A stretch of 64,000 nucleotides of DNA from Nitrospirota bacterium (GTDB taxonomy: Bacteria > Nitrospirota > Thermodesulfovibrionia > Thermodesulfovibrionales > UBA6898): positions 186,001 to 250,000 of the forward strand of contig JAJZPM010000001.1 of assembly GCA_021811105.1 (NCBI GenBank), given 5' to 3'. A model generated the notes under the pieces. It saw only the letters and a program-made list of their open reading frames with translations. It was not told the origin of the DNA and ran no database searches. Below, in pieces: positions 7,184 to 15,850 of this stretch (position 1 is its first letter; each line of letters opens with the position of its first letter). The position numbers and the translations under genes were made by a program.

Positions 7184-8675
7184 TGCAGTTATAGAGGTAG
7201 AGGGCCTTGTCCGGAAGTTCGGGAAAGTCGGGGCATTGCAGGGCATAGATCTCACTATAAACAAAGGCGAACTCTTCGGCGTGGTCGGGCCGGACGGCGC
7301 CGGGAAGACAACGCTTTTACAGTCCGTCTGCGCGATCCTCGACCCGACCGAGGGGTCGATCACCGTGGGGGGAGCGGACACAGTCAGGGATGCTGCAGCG
7401 ATTACGTCGCGTATCGGCTATATGTCCCAGGCTTACTCCCTGTATGAAGACCTTACAGTGGAGGAGAACCTGGAGTTCTTCGCCAGGATAAGAAATGTGC
7501 CGGACGTTGCGTTTCGCGAACGAAGGGCGCGTCTCCTGGAATTCTCCGGTCTGTCTCCATTCCTGAAGAGAAGGACGAAGAGCCTCTCCGGAGGCATGCA
7601 GAAGAAGCTGGCACTGTGCTGCAACCTCGTTCATGAGCCTGGACTTCTCGTCCTTGATGAGCCGACGCTGGGCGTTGATCCACTCTCGCGTCGTCACCTG
7701 TGGGACATCATCCTCGACTATCACGCAAGGGGAAAGACAATCGTAGTCGCCACGTCCTATATGGATGAGGCAATGGGGTGTCAGAGGGTCGCTTTTCTGC
7801 TTGAGGGAAAGGTCCTGACTTGCGGCAGACCCTCTGACATGGGAGGAAGTCTCGATGACGTCTTTTTCTCTCATATCAAGAAATCGGCAGTGAGTGCAGA
7901 AATGCCGTTTGAGAAACGCATGGAAAGGGACGTCCTTGTGGAAGTCGAGGGACTGGTTAAGAAGTTCGGCGACTTCACCGCCGTGGACGGTATCAGCTTC
8001 AGCGTGAGAAGAGGGGAGATATTCGGGTTTCTGGGTCCCAACGGTTCAGGAAAAACGACGACGATCCGCATCCTCTGCGGAATCCTCCCGCCGACCGGCG
8101 GAACGGTGAGTGTCGCAGGCGCGAACATGGCCGTTCGGCCGGAGGATGCACGTGGCAGGATCGGCTACATGTCTCAGCTTTTTTCCCTCTACCTCGACCT
8201 GACCGTGGAGGAGAACATCGACTTTTTTGGAGGGGTTTATGAAACCGGTCGGGACACGCTTGCGAAACGGAAGCGATGGGTAACTGGGATGGCTGGTCTC
8301 AGCGGACAGGAAAGGACACTGACCCGCGACCTTTCGGGGGCGCTCCGGCAGCGGCTTGCACTGGGCTGCGCCCTCCTGCATCATCCCGACGTGGTTTTTC
8401 TGGACGAACCCACCTCTGGAGTCGATCCCGTCTCCCGGAAGTCCTTCTGGGATATGATACGGGCTGTGGCGGACGCTGGCATGACGGTGTTTGTTACGAC
8501 GCACTATCTTGGCGAAGCGGAGAATTGCAACAGGGTCGCCCTCCTCCATCGGGGGAGGCTTCTGGCCGCAGATGCGCCGGAGGCGCTCAAGGCCCTGCAC
8601 GGCGCGGAGACCATGGAAGACCTCTTCATCAAACTGATAGGGCAGGCTGATGAGGACGATCAGAGAACTCGTTAA
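7170..8675 (+). CDS. ABC transporter ATPase with two nucleotide-binding domains
   Basis: The 501-residue protein carries two ABC domains in a row. The first has Walker A GPDGAGKTT (40-48), the signature LSGGMQKKLAL (about 139-149) and LLVLDEPTLGVDP. The second has GPNGSGKTT (about 288-296), a weaker signature LSGALRQRLAL and VVFLDEPTSGVDP. It energises the two ABC-2 permeases that follow. The start ATG lies inside the end of the HlyD gene and the stop lies beyond the start of the permease, so all are translationally coupled. The LSGAL change in the second signature might make that site less active, as in asymmetric ABC pumps; this is an inference. Confidence 0.92.
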   Translation: MSPGSAVIEVEGLVRKFGKVGALQGIDLTINKGELFGVVGPDGAGKTTLLQSVCAILDPTEGSITVGGADTVRDAAAITSRIGYMSQAYSLYEDLTVEENLEFFARIRNVPDVAFRERRARLLEFSGLSPFLKRRTKSLSGGMQKKLALCCNLVHEPGLLVLDEPTLGVDPLSRRHLWDIILDYHARGKTIVVATSYMDEAMGCQRVAFLLEGKVLTCGRPSDMGGSLDDVFFSHIKKSAVSAEMPFEKRMERDVLVEVEGLVKKFGDFTAVDGISFSVRRGEIFGFLGPNGSGKTTTIRILCGILPPTGGTVSVAGANMAVRPEDARGRIGYMSQLFSLYLDLTVEENIDFFGGVYETGRDTLAKRKRWVTGMAGLSGQERTLTRDLSGALRQRLALGCALLHHPDVVFLDEPTSGVDPVSRKSFWDMIRAVADAGMTVFVTTHYLGEAENCNRVALLHRGRLLAADAPEALKALHGAETMEDLFIKLIGQADEDDQRTR

Positions 8676-9774
8676 GAAGGAATCGAGAGAGATCCTCCGT
8701 GACCCGATCACGCTTGGGACGGCCATTTTTCTGCCTCTTGTGATGCTCTTCATATTCGGCTACGCCATATCACTAGACGTGACAGACATCTCCATGGCAG
8801 TGTACGACCAGGACAGAAGCCAGGAGAGTGATAGGTTCCTGGAGTCATTCACGAGCAGCGGATACTTCCTGCGGGAATACGACCTTGATTCCTTTGTGGA
8901 AGTGGACCAAGTCCTCGACCGCGGCAAGGCGTCCATCGTGGTGGTAATCCCGCCGGAGTTTTCGAGAGATATCCAGTTTGGTAGAACGGCACAGGTGCAG
9001 ATGCTCCTGGACGGCACTTTTTCGGCCACCGCGCTTATCGTCTCGAATTATGCCGAAGCGGTAGTCGGCCGGTATTCCACCGAACTGGGCCGGACTGCGC
9101 TCGCGAGCAGGGGGATCGCCGCGCCGGGGCCAATACGAATCCTTCCCCGGGTCTGGTATAACCCTTCCATGAAGAGCGTTAACTACATCGTCCCGGGGTT
9201 GTTCGCCGTCCTCCTGATGGCGTTCCCACCCATGCTCACGGCATTGGCCATTGTTCGTGAAAAGGAGCGGGGCACCATCCAGCAGATCTTCGTTTCCCCT
9301 ATTCGTCCCTTCACCTTTATTCTTGGAAAGGTGCTACCCTACGCCGCCATAGCCTTTGGAGAAATGCTATTGATCCTCCTCACCGGAACCCTGTGGTTTC
9401 ACGTACCCTTTAAGGGGAGTGCCATTCTCCTGATAAACATGTCACTGATCTACGTGTTCTGCACCGTGAGCATCGGCGTCTTCGTCTCCACTATCACTAA
9501 GACTCAACTTGCAGCTATGCTCCTTTCCCTGATCGTTACGCTAATGCCGTCATTTCTTTTTTCTGGCTTTCTCTTCCCTATCTCCACCATGCCCTATGTG
9601 CTCCAGCTCTATACCTACGTCTTCCCGGCGCGGTACTTCAACGACATCAGCAGGGACCTGTTCCTCAAGGGGGTCGGAATTGAATATATCCGGCTGAACA
9701 TGGCCTTCCTGATCCTCTATACCGCTGCACTCCTTGTGATAGCTAGCCTCCGCTTCAAGAAGAAGGTGGCATGA
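8650..9774 (+). CDS. ABC-2 type transporter permease 1
   Basis: The protein has 374 residues. A first membrane helix at about 20-42 is followed by a periplasmic domain of about 130 residues (it starts AVYDQDRSQESDRF), then five helices between about 180 and 370. The conserved EKERGTIQQIFVSPIRPF loop of ABC-2 permeases precedes helix three. This architecture belongs to the YhhJ/YbhS/YbhR permeases that export drugs or lipids together with a HlyD protein. The start overlaps the ATPase gene by 26 bases and the end overlaps the next permease by four. Confidence 0.9.
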   Translation: MRTIRELVKKESREILRDPITLGTAIFLPLVMLFIFGYAISLDVTDISMAVYDQDRSQESDRFLESFTSSGYFLREYDLDSFVEVDQVLDRGKASIVVVIPPEFSRDIQFGRTAQVQMLLDGTFSATALIVSNYAEAVVGRYSTELGRTALASRGIAAPGPIRILPRVWYNPSMKSVNYIVPGLFAVLLMAFPPMLTALAIVREKERGTIQQIFVSPIRPFTFILGKVLPYAAIAFGEMLLILLTGTLWFHVPFKGSAILLINMSLIYVFCTVSIGVFVSTITKTQLAAMLLSLIVTLMPSFLFSGFLFPISTMPYVLQLYTYVFPARYFNDISRDLFLKGVGIEYIRLNMAFLILYTAALLVIASLRFKKKVA

Positions 9775-10892
9775 TGCAGAGAGTGGCGGCGGCTATAAAA
9801 AAGGAGTTTCTCCAGTTCTCGAGGGACCGGATGCTCATTGTCCTTATCCTCTGGACCTATACGATTGAGGTTGTGCTCTGCGCATACGCCCTGACCTTTG
9901 ACGTGAAAAATCTCCACCTCGCAGTGTACGACCAGGACAAAAGCCAGCTGAGCAGAAAACTGATCGAGTTGTTCACGGCAAGCGATTATTTTGGCCACGC
10001 CTCTTTTGTGTCTGCACCCGGGGAGATAGACGGGCTCCTGGATTCCGGCAAGGCCGACATGGGGATGATCATTCCCCCCGATTTTTCAGACCTGATCGGC
10101 AAGGGGAGAGAAACGAGCGTCCAGATTATCCTGGGAGGCACGAACTCCAATACGGCGAATGTCGCCAGGGGATATGCCGTCACAATACTGAACGGATTTT
10201 CCCGCGAGGCTCTCAAGGAGTACCTGGAGAAACGAGGCCGTCTCATAGATCTTCCTGGCGTAGAGCCACAGACAAGGATTTGGTATAACCCGTCGCTGGA
10301 ATTCCGCTATTTCATGGTGATATCCATGATCGTCGTGGCAGGTCTCCTTGTAGGCATCGTCCATGCGGCCGCCTCCATGGTGCGGGAAAAGGAGACCGGG
10401 ACGATGGAGCAGCTCATCATCACCCCGCTCCGGAAACACGAGATCATCCTTGCTAAGATCGTTCCAACCTTTGTCATTGGCATGGCCTCGCTCTTTCCGA
10501 GCCTCCTAATCGCCCTTTGGTTCAGGCTGCCGATGAAAGGCAGCATCCCGCTTTTCTTCCTCGCATCGGCAGTGTCACTATTCACGAGCATGGGCATCGG
10601 GGTATTCATCTCAACCCTGTCGCGCAACCTGCAACAGGCCCTCCTGCTGTCGTTCTTCTTTATTTTTCCAGTTATGTTCCTCTCCGGCACGCTCGTGCCT
10701 ATAGAAAGCATGCCGCTTGCCATGCAGTATCTATCGTACTTAAGTCCCATACGCTACTACATGGAGATATCTCTCGGGATATTCTTGAAGGGAACCGGTT
10801 TAGGCATTCTTTGGCCCCAATTTCTTGCTATGTCCCTCTTCGGACTGGTGATATTCCCCCTGAGCCTTCTGCGACTGAGAAAGCGCATGTAA
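9771..10892 (+). CDS. ABC-2 type transporter permease 2
   Basis: The protein has 373 residues and the same layout as the permease before it: one helix, a periplasmic domain that starts AVYDQDKSQLSRKL, then the EKETGTMEQLIITPLRKHE loop and five helices. The two are paralogues and should form the heterodimeric pore of the efflux system. The start ATGATG overlaps the end of the first permease (an in-frame ATG three bases later is possible). After the stop comes a 218-base stretch that holds a fragment of another methyltransferase gene. Confidence 0.9.
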   Translation: MMQRVAAAIKKEFLQFSRDRMLIVLILWTYTIEVVLCAYALTFDVKNLHLAVYDQDKSQLSRKLIELFTASDYFGHASFVSAPGEIDGLLDSGKADMGMIIPPDFSDLIGKGRETSVQIILGGTNSNTANVARGYAVTILNGFSREALKEYLEKRGRLIDLPGVEPQTRIWYNPSLEFRYFMVISMIVVAGLLVGIVHAAASMVREKETGTMEQLIITPLRKHEIILAKIVPTFVIGMASLFPSLLIALWFRLPMKGSIPLFFLASAVSLFTSMGIGVFISTLSRNLQQALLLSFFFIFPVMFLSGTLVPIESMPLAMQYLSYLSPIRYYMEISLGIFLKGTGLGILWPQFLAMSLFGLVIFPLSLLRLRKRM

Positions 10893-10995
10893 GAAGATTT
10901 TTTCCGCAGGGCAGCAAAACAATAAGGATCATAAGCCACGCCTTCCGAGGAGGGTGATCTGCCGGACGTTTCGATGCTTGGTCCTGCATGTTGTC

Positions 10996-11118
10996 TGCTT
11001 GTCAAAGAGGGAAGAACGTGAGATGATTGAATCATTCGGGGATGAATATAAGAGGCATAAGGAGAAAACGCCAATGTTAATACCGAAAGTTGAAAGAAAA
11101 AGGGAGAAAAATGCCTGA
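10996..11118 (+). pseudogene. C-terminal fragment of an isoprenylcysteine-methyltransferase-like gene
   Basis: In the frame starting at 10996 the sequence reads LSKREEREMIESFGDEYKR, then KTPMLIPK, and stops at 11116-11118. It closely matches the C-terminus of the intact gene at 15851-16489 (LSKREEREMIELFGDEYRR, KTPMFIPK), also at the DNA level. Upstream of about 10996 the similarity is degraded (10947-10995) and then lost. The fragment overlaps the first eight bases of the next gene, whose ATG is at 11111. It is either the stump of a second copy of the copper-module methyltransferase or the trace of a deletion. Confidence 0.75.
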
Positions 11119-11479
11119 GGATTTTTATCCGGAATTCCGAAGGCTGAGCCCGAAGGTAACCGGAGGGCTTGTAAGAATGCGAGAGGAAGCATTCAAAGAT
11201 GCCGCTGTGCCGGCCAAATACAAGATACTGGCGGCACTGGTTGTAGTTGTGGTGACCAAATGCGAGCCCTGCATCAGGGCTTATACGAAAATGGCGTATC
11301 AATCGGGGGTTACTCTTGCCGAGCTTTTGGATTTTCTTAATGTGGCAATAACTGAGGGCGGGTGTCCCGGAGAACAGTGGGCGCTGAAGGCGTATCAGGT
11401 TTACAAAGAGTTGCAACAGGGGAAACAAATCGAGGGAGATGTCTGCTGCAAACGTGAAGACATGGAAGACGTGAAATGA
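11111..11479 (+). CDS. Carboxymuconolactone decarboxylase (AhpD-like) family protein
   Basis: The protein has 122 residues, starting at the ATG after AGGGAGAAAA; an in-frame TTG at 11090 is less likely. It has the AhpD-like redox motif CEPC at residues 51-54 in VVVTKCEPCIRAYTK, followed by the helix GVTLAELLDFLNVAI. In true AhpD a histidine lies three residues after the second Cys; here that place is filled by another residue (RAY), so peroxidase-coupled activity may differ. A second Cys pair is near the end (DVCCKRED). Such proteins act as small cytoplasmic disulfide reductases or decarboxylases, and the substrate is unknown. Confidence 0.8.
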   Translation: MPEDFYPEFRRLSPKVTGGLVRMREEAFKDAAVPAKYKILAALVVVVVTKCEPCIRAYTKMAYQSGVTLAELLDFLNVAITEGGCPGEQWALKAYQVYKELQQGKQIEGDVCCKREDMEDVK

Positions 11480-11506
11480 GAAGAAACCCGGTTTGAGGAG
11501 AATATC

Positions 11507-12598
11507 ATGAAGTGGTCATGGAAAATAGGGAAGATCGCGGGGATAGGCGTTTATATGCACGCGACCTTTCTCATACTTATCGGATGGGTGGTGTTGAGTC
11601 ATTGGACGGCAGGACATACCCTGGGATATGCCATGGTGGGAGTGGCGTTCATTTTAGCCTTGTTTGCATGCGTAGTCCTTCATGAGCTGGGGCATGCGCT
11701 CACGGCAAGGAGATATGGTATTGAGACTCAGGACATCATCCTTCTGCCCATCGGCGGCATGGCAAGACTGGAACGGATGCCCGAAGATCCAAGGCAGGAA
11801 CTTCGGGTCGCGCTGGCCGGTCCTGCCGTAAGCATGGTTATCGCTGCCGCATTATTTGTATGGATTCGCATCACGGAGAGCTGGGAACCGTTGAACACGT
11901 TGAGCGTAGCCGGCGGCCCGTTTATGCAACGTCTTATGGTGGTCAATATAGTCCTTGCGATATTCAATGTCCTCCCGGCATTCCCGATGGATGGTGGCCG
12001 CGTTCTGCGTTCATTTTTGGCGTTAAGAATGGACTATGCCAGGGCCACACGTTTGGCCGCAACAATGGGGCAGGGGATGGCGTTCGTTTTTGGGTTTATA
12101 GGCTTCTTTACAAATCCGTTCCTGCTCTTCATAGCTTTTTTTGTTTGGATAGGAGCGGTGCAGGAGGCAGGAATGGTGGAGACTAGGTCAGCCGTGGGTG
12201 GAATACCGGTCAGCAAAGCGATGATCACAGAGTTTCATAGCCTTTCACCAAATGACCCGCTGTCCAGAGCAATTGAATTTATCCTTAGAGGTACCCAGCA
12301 GGACTTCCCCGTAGCTGAAAATGAGCGGATGGTTGGAGTATTGACAAAAAACAATCTTCTCGTTGCACTGGCGAAAGGGGGACAGGGTCTTTCCGTAGGC
12401 GAGGTGATGAGCCATGATTTCCAGATCGTCGAAGCCTCCGAGATGTTGGAGCGAGTATTGGCGAAGCTTCAGGCCTCTGAGGGTCGTATCCTGCTCGTAT
12501 TGCAAGAAGGAAGTTTGGTCGGGCTCATAACGATGGACAATGTTGGCGAGTTCATTGCCATACAGAGCGCATTAGGCAAAGCAAAGGGAGGTAAGTGA
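11507..12598 (+). CDS. Site-2 protease family (M50B) metalloprotease with a CBS-domain pair
   Basis: The protein has 363 residues. The zinc motif HELGH is at 59-63 in a membrane helix, and the third ligand region NVLPAFPMDGGR is at about 154-165 (Asp162). About six membrane helices occupy residues 15-215. Two CBS-like units follow at about 225-355 (GVLTKNNLLVALAKGG and VGLITMDNVGEF). This is the SpoIVFB/Rv2869-like class that cuts transmembrane substrates such as anti-sigma factors. The CBS pair probably binds an adenine nucleotide and sets activity to energy state. The membrane substrate is not visible nearby. A ribosome site (GGAGAAT) precedes the ATG. Confidence 0.92.
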   Translation: MKWSWKIGKIAGIGVYMHATFLILIGWVVLSHWTAGHTLGYAMVGVAFILALFACVVLHELGHALTARRYGIETQDIILLPIGGMARLERMPEDPRQELRVALAGPAVSMVIAAALFVWIRITESWEPLNTLSVAGGPFMQRLMVVNIVLAIFNVLPAFPMDGGRVLRSFLALRMDYARATRLAATMGQGMAFVFGFIGFFTNPFLLFIAFFVWIGAVQEAGMVETRSAVGGIPVSKAMITEFHSLSPNDPLSRAIEFILRGTQQDFPVAENERMVGVLTKNNLLVALAKGGQGLSVGEVMSHDFQIVEASEMLERVLAKLQASEGRILLVLQEGSLVGLITMDNVGEFIAIQSALGKAKGGK

Positions 12599-12682
12599 GT
12601 TCTTTAAGGGTTGGCGTTTTGAAATGAAAAAAATATTGTTTACAGCATCGGGGAGAAGGGTATCAGTCGGGCCGACCAAAAT

Positions 12683-13804
12683 ATGAGAACAGACAAATCC
12701 AAACAAATTGTTCAGAATATTCTGACTCCCGCAGGCATTACCATCAACGGAAGTCAACCTTGGGACATTCGGGTCAAGAACGAGAACTTCTATCAGCGTG
12801 TTCTGCATGACGGGAGTTTAGGGCTCGGCGAATCTTATATGTACGGATGGTGGGAATGTGAGAAGCTCGATGAATTCTTCGGCAGAATTATTCCGTCCCG
12901 GCCTGAAGATAAGATCAAAAGGAAGTGGAGATTGCTTTTTCATCTTTTCAGCTCGGCGATTATTAACCGGAGCAGCAGATCAAGGGCATTTGAGATCGGG
13001 GAAAGGCACTATGACATAGGAAACGATCTTTTTAAGTATATGCTTGACAGGAGAATGGTTTATAGCTGCGCGTATTGGAAGGATGCTGATAATCTCGACG
13101 ATGCCCAGGAGGCAAAACTGGACCTTATCTGCAGAAAATTAGCACTGCATCCGGGAGACAGAATACTGGATATCGGCTGCGGCTGGGGCAGTTTTGCAAA
13201 ATACGCGGCGGGAAAATATGGGGTTGAAGTTGTGGGCATTACTGTTTCTAAAGAACAAATGGAATTAGGAAAGGAAATGTGCAAGGGCTTTCCTGTCGAA
13301 ATAAGGATGCAGGATTACAGGGATCTCAGCGGAGTGTTCGATCATATTGTCTCCGTCGGCATGTTCGAGCATGTCGGATTCAAGAATTACGAGATGTTTA
13401 TGAAAACCACTCGTCGCTGCCTCAAGGAGGGGGGACTGTTCCTGTTGCACACCATAGGAAACCGACATACTATGGGTTCTAATGATCCTTGGTTTGAGAA
13501 ATATATCTTTCCCAACTCTATCATACCGTCGATGAAACAGATCAGCGCTTCGGTTGAGGAATTATTCGTTGCAGAGGATTGGCATAATTTCGGAGCTGAC
13601 TATGATAGGACCTTGATTGCCTGGTTCAGGAATTTTGACGCAAGCTGGCATAAACTGAAAGAAAAGAATGATGAAAGATTTTACCGAATGTGGAAATACT
13701 ATCTGCTGAGTTGCGCAGGCATATTCCGGTCTCGACGCCTGCAGGTGTGGCAGATCGTTTTCTCCAAAAATGGGGTCCCTGGTGGATACTGCTCAGTTCG
13801 CTGA
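12683..13804 (+). CDS. cfa: Cyclopropane-fatty-acyl-phospholipid synthase
   Basis: The 373-residue protein is typical of Cfa. An N-terminal domain begins AGITINGSQPWDIRV. Then come GERHYDIGNDLFKYMLD, MVYSCAYWKDA, the SAM-binding ILDIGCGWGSF, and VSVGMFEHVGFKNY with the active-site Glu-His. The family's closing GGY is seen at the very end (GVPGGYCSVR). The enzyme methylenates double bonds of membrane lipids with S-adenosylmethionine, usually in stress or stationary phase. It stands alone here, 84 bases after the site-2 protease gene. Confidence 0.95.
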   Translation: MRTDKSKQIVQNILTPAGITINGSQPWDIRVKNENFYQRVLHDGSLGLGESYMYGWWECEKLDEFFGRIIPSRPEDKIKRKWRLLFHLFSSAIINRSSRSRAFEIGERHYDIGNDLFKYMLDRRMVYSCAYWKDADNLDDAQEAKLDLICRKLALHPGDRILDIGCGWGSFAKYAAGKYGVEVVGITVSKEQMELGKEMCKGFPVEIRMQDYRDLSGVFDHIVSVGMFEHVGFKNYEMFMKTTRRCLKEGGLFLLHTIGNRHTMGSNDPWFEKYIFPNSIIPSMKQISASVEELFVAEDWHNFGADYDRTLIAWFRNFDASWHKLKEKNDERFYRMWKYYLLSCAGIFRSRRLQVWQIVFSKNGVPGGYCSVR

Positions 13805-13897
13805 TCCTCTTCCGCTGCATGATCGGAATGTTGATAAACAGCGGCCAATGATTAATAACCACCCGGTTTTCCTCATTCTGATTTTCATCTATCGCGT

Positions 13898-13925
13898 TTG
13901 CAAAAAAGAAAAAAGGTGATATGAT
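13898..13925 (+). promoter_or_regulatory. Predicted sigma-70 type promoter before the copper-module genes
   Basis: TTGCAA (13898-13903) and TATGAT (13920-13925) are 16 bases apart, and a TG dinucleotide one base before the -10 makes it an extended -10 element. Transcription would start near 13932, leaving about 78 bases of leader before the gene at 14010. It lies in the 205-base gap after cfa, in which I see nothing else. Confidence 0.45.
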
Positions 13926-14009
13926 GCTAAAAAGTGTATTTATACAAATAATTATGGGTGGGGAATTATTAATAGCCCGTTGTGGGCATATCAAACAAGG
14001 AGGTGCAGG

Positions 14010-14399
14010 ATGAAAAAGGTAGTCGTATTTGTTGCAGTGGTATTTCTAATGACAGGCATTGTCTATGCCAAAGAGTTCGAGGTGATGCAGAAGGCCGGCA
14101 ACTATTATGTTGAATTCAAAATAGATAATCTCCGCGTGGGCGCCAATAACGTTGCCATAGAAATTAAAGACAAATCCGGCAAGTATGTGTCCGATGCTAA
14201 AGTTGCCGTAACGTACAAAATGCCTGAGGGAATCGATCTGCCCCCAATGCATTTTAAGGCGGATATGAAACTTGAAGGCAATGAATACAAGGGAGTTATA
14301 AAGATCCCTATGGCGGGGGATTGGGAGACCGAGGTGGATATCACACGAGCCGGCAAAACTGAAGGTATCACGTTTTATTTGCATACTTTCGGACAATAA
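14010..14399 (+). CDS. Secreted FixH/YtkA-like domain protein
   Basis: The protein has 129 residues from an ATG preceded by AAGGAGG. A signal peptide covers about 1-20, with a cut after YA. The mature part is a single immunoglobulin-like domain with GNYYVEFKIDN, GANNVAIEIKDKSGKYV and the closing GDWETEVDITRAGK, the pattern of YtkA-like/FixH domains. The segment LPPMHFKADMK carries Met and His residues of the kind that could bind copper. It opens a series of copper-handling genes, so a periplasmic metallochaperone role is likely but inferred. Confidence 0.75.
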   Translation: MKKVVVFVAVVFLMTGIVYAKEFEVMQKAGNYYVEFKIDNLRVGANNVAIEIKDKSGKYVSDAKVAVTYKMPEGIDLPPMHFKADMKLEGNEYKGVIKIPMAGDWETEVDITRAGKTEGITFYLHTFGQ

Positions 14400-14472
14400 A
14401 GGGAGGAGAGCGAAGACATGTTTTGTGATTGAGGTTGATTCATTCTTAGACAGTCTTTAGAAATAGGCGCAA

Positions 14473-15336
14473 ATGGCGGTTTTGAAAAAAAACAAAAATA
14501 GAATTATAGACCCTGTCTGTGGGATGACAATTAGCAGGAAAGACTCTGCGATCAGATCTTCGTATCTTGGGATGGACTATTATTTCTGCTCGGAGCGGTG
14601 TAAGTCGATTTTTGAGGAGGATGCTGATGCTGTTTTTGCGATGAAAGCGGCGAGGGAAGAAGTTTCAGAGGAGGAGAGAACGGAGTCTCTCGATCAAATG
14701 GCGGATGAATTGGCGCATGAGATCAGAAATCCCCTGACATCCATCGGAGGCTTTGCGCGAAGAGTTCATGGAGTGCTTCCGGAAAATGATCCTGGCAGGA
14801 AATACCTGGAGATCGTCATCGAGAATGTGGCTCGACTTGAGAATATGATAACAAAGCTCGTGGAGCTGAAGACACTGGGGGCTTTCCATGCGGAACCGTC
14901 CGATTTCAACCGGATCATTACCGAAACGGTTGATTCTTTTGGGAAGGAATTTGCGGAGAAGGGAGTAAACGTAGAGCTCGATCTGACTGACAGTCCTCTC
15001 ATTCCCCTGGACACGGACAAGATCAAGGCGGCCTTTGCCGCTCTTATCAAGAATGCGGTCGAGGCCATGGAGAAACCGTTCAAGCTCCTGAAGATAGCCA
15101 CGAGCATAAGGGATGAATATATCGAGGCCGAAGTGTCCGATACAGGGAAGGGCATTCCCAAGGACCGCATAAAATACATATTCGATCCCTTTTTTACATC
15201 CAAGATGTATGGGCCGGGACTTGGGCTGAAATTCACACAGAGGGTAATCCAGCTCCACAGAGGAACTATTTCGGTGAAGAGCGAGCCGGGGAAAGGTGCT
15301 GTCTTTGCCGTCAGATTGCCATTGAAGGGTCTTTGA
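14473..15336 (+). CDS. Soluble YHS-domain sensor histidine kinase
   Basis: The protein has 287 residues and no membrane helix. A YHS domain comes first (IIDPVCGM with Cys16, then MDYYFCSERC with Cys39 and Cys43). The kinase follows: phospho-acceptor His82 in AHEIRNPLTSIGGFARR, then the ATP-binding domain with IKNAVEAME (N box), SDTGKGIPKDR (G1) and GPGLGLKFTQ (G2). YHS domains are small metal-binding modules, commonly found in front of copper ATPases, as in the ATPase at 19854 of this window. I infer a cytoplasmic metal sensor kinase. No response regulator is adjacent, so its partner must be elsewhere. The spacing to the next gene is 40 bases. Confidence 0.85.
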   Translation: MAVLKKNKNRIIDPVCGMTISRKDSAIRSSYLGMDYYFCSERCKSIFEEDADAVFAMKAAREEVSEEERTESLDQMADELAHEIRNPLTSIGGFARRVHGVLPENDPGRKYLEIVIENVARLENMITKLVELKTLGAFHAEPSDFNRIITETVDSFGKEFAEKGVNVELDLTDSPLIPLDTDKIKAAFAALIKNAVEAMEKPFKLLKIATSIRDEYIEAEVSDTGKGIPKDRIKYIFDPFFTSKMYGPGLGLKFTQRVIQLHRGTISVKSEPGKGAVFAVRLPLKGL

Positions 15337-15376
15337 ACTCTTACGATTGTCGTTATTTCAGTTAGGGGGTGTGGCT

Positions 15377-15580
15377 ATGGAATGGATTAGGGAAAATTGG
15401 TTTTTTCTCCTTTTTTTCATTTTTTTTATTGCGATGCATCTTTTCGGCCACGGCATGCACGGAGGCCATGGTAGGCATGGAGGCCACGGCGGGCACGGCG
15501 GAGGAAGTGGAGAGCATGAGGGACACGGTAAGGGACCGGGAGAGAAAGAGGAAAAGAAAGGAGGCGGGGGATGCTGCTGA
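15377..15580 (+). CDS. Small His-rich membrane protein (DUF2933-like)
   Basis: The protein has 67 residues from the ATG after TTAGGGGGTG. One hydrophobic helix (about 8-22) is followed by a Gly/His-rich tail with repeated GGHG units. There are nine histidines in all, then a charged segment and a terminal CC. This fits the small DUF2933-type proteins found in heavy-metal resistance clusters. It probably holds copper or another soft metal at the membrane surface. It overlaps the next gene by ten bases. Confidence 0.65.
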   Translation: MEWIRENWFFLLFFIFFIAMHLFGHGMHGGHGRHGGHGGHGGGSGEHEGHGKGPGEKEEKKGGGGCC

Positions 15581-15849
15581 AAATAAAGGTTGTCAGCTGG
15601 TCTTTAGGAATATTCTTTGCGGTTTCATTTATTCTCTGTGTCCTCTACGGACTGGTCGTGCCCCCGAGGCTTCACGGCATGTCGGCATTTCTTGAGGCGG
15701 TGCTGCCTGCCTTCAAGTGGCTTACCTTCGGCGGCTTTGTTCTCGGCCTCGTTGAGAGTTTTCTCTACGGGGTATATGTAGGAATAGTTTTCGTGCCTAT
15801 ATACAATTTCATTAGCAAGAAGTGGGGTACGCAGGTGGAGGACGACTGA
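15571..15849 (+). CDS. Small membrane protein (DUF5676-like)
   Basis: The protein has 92 residues and two or three membrane helices. Conserved-looking segments are ILCVLYGLVVPPRLHGM, FLEAVLPAFKWLTFGGFVLG and the closing FVPIYNFISKKWG. The layout matches the DUF5676 family of metal-cluster membrane proteins; the family name is from memory of the pattern. The function is unknown. It is translationally coupled to the His-rich protein before it, and the methyltransferase gene starts one base after its stop. Confidence 0.6.
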   Translation: MLLKIKVVSWSLGIFFAVSFILCVLYGLVVPPRLHGMSAFLEAVLPAFKWLTFGGFVLGLVESFLYGVYVGIVFVPIYNFISKKWGTQVEDD

Positions 15850-15850
15850 A

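Noticed and set aside
15430-15560. Short GGCCACGG-like repeats taken for a CRISPR or tandem repeat locus
   Set aside because: They are codons of the His/Gly repeats in the small membrane protein; there are no spacers.
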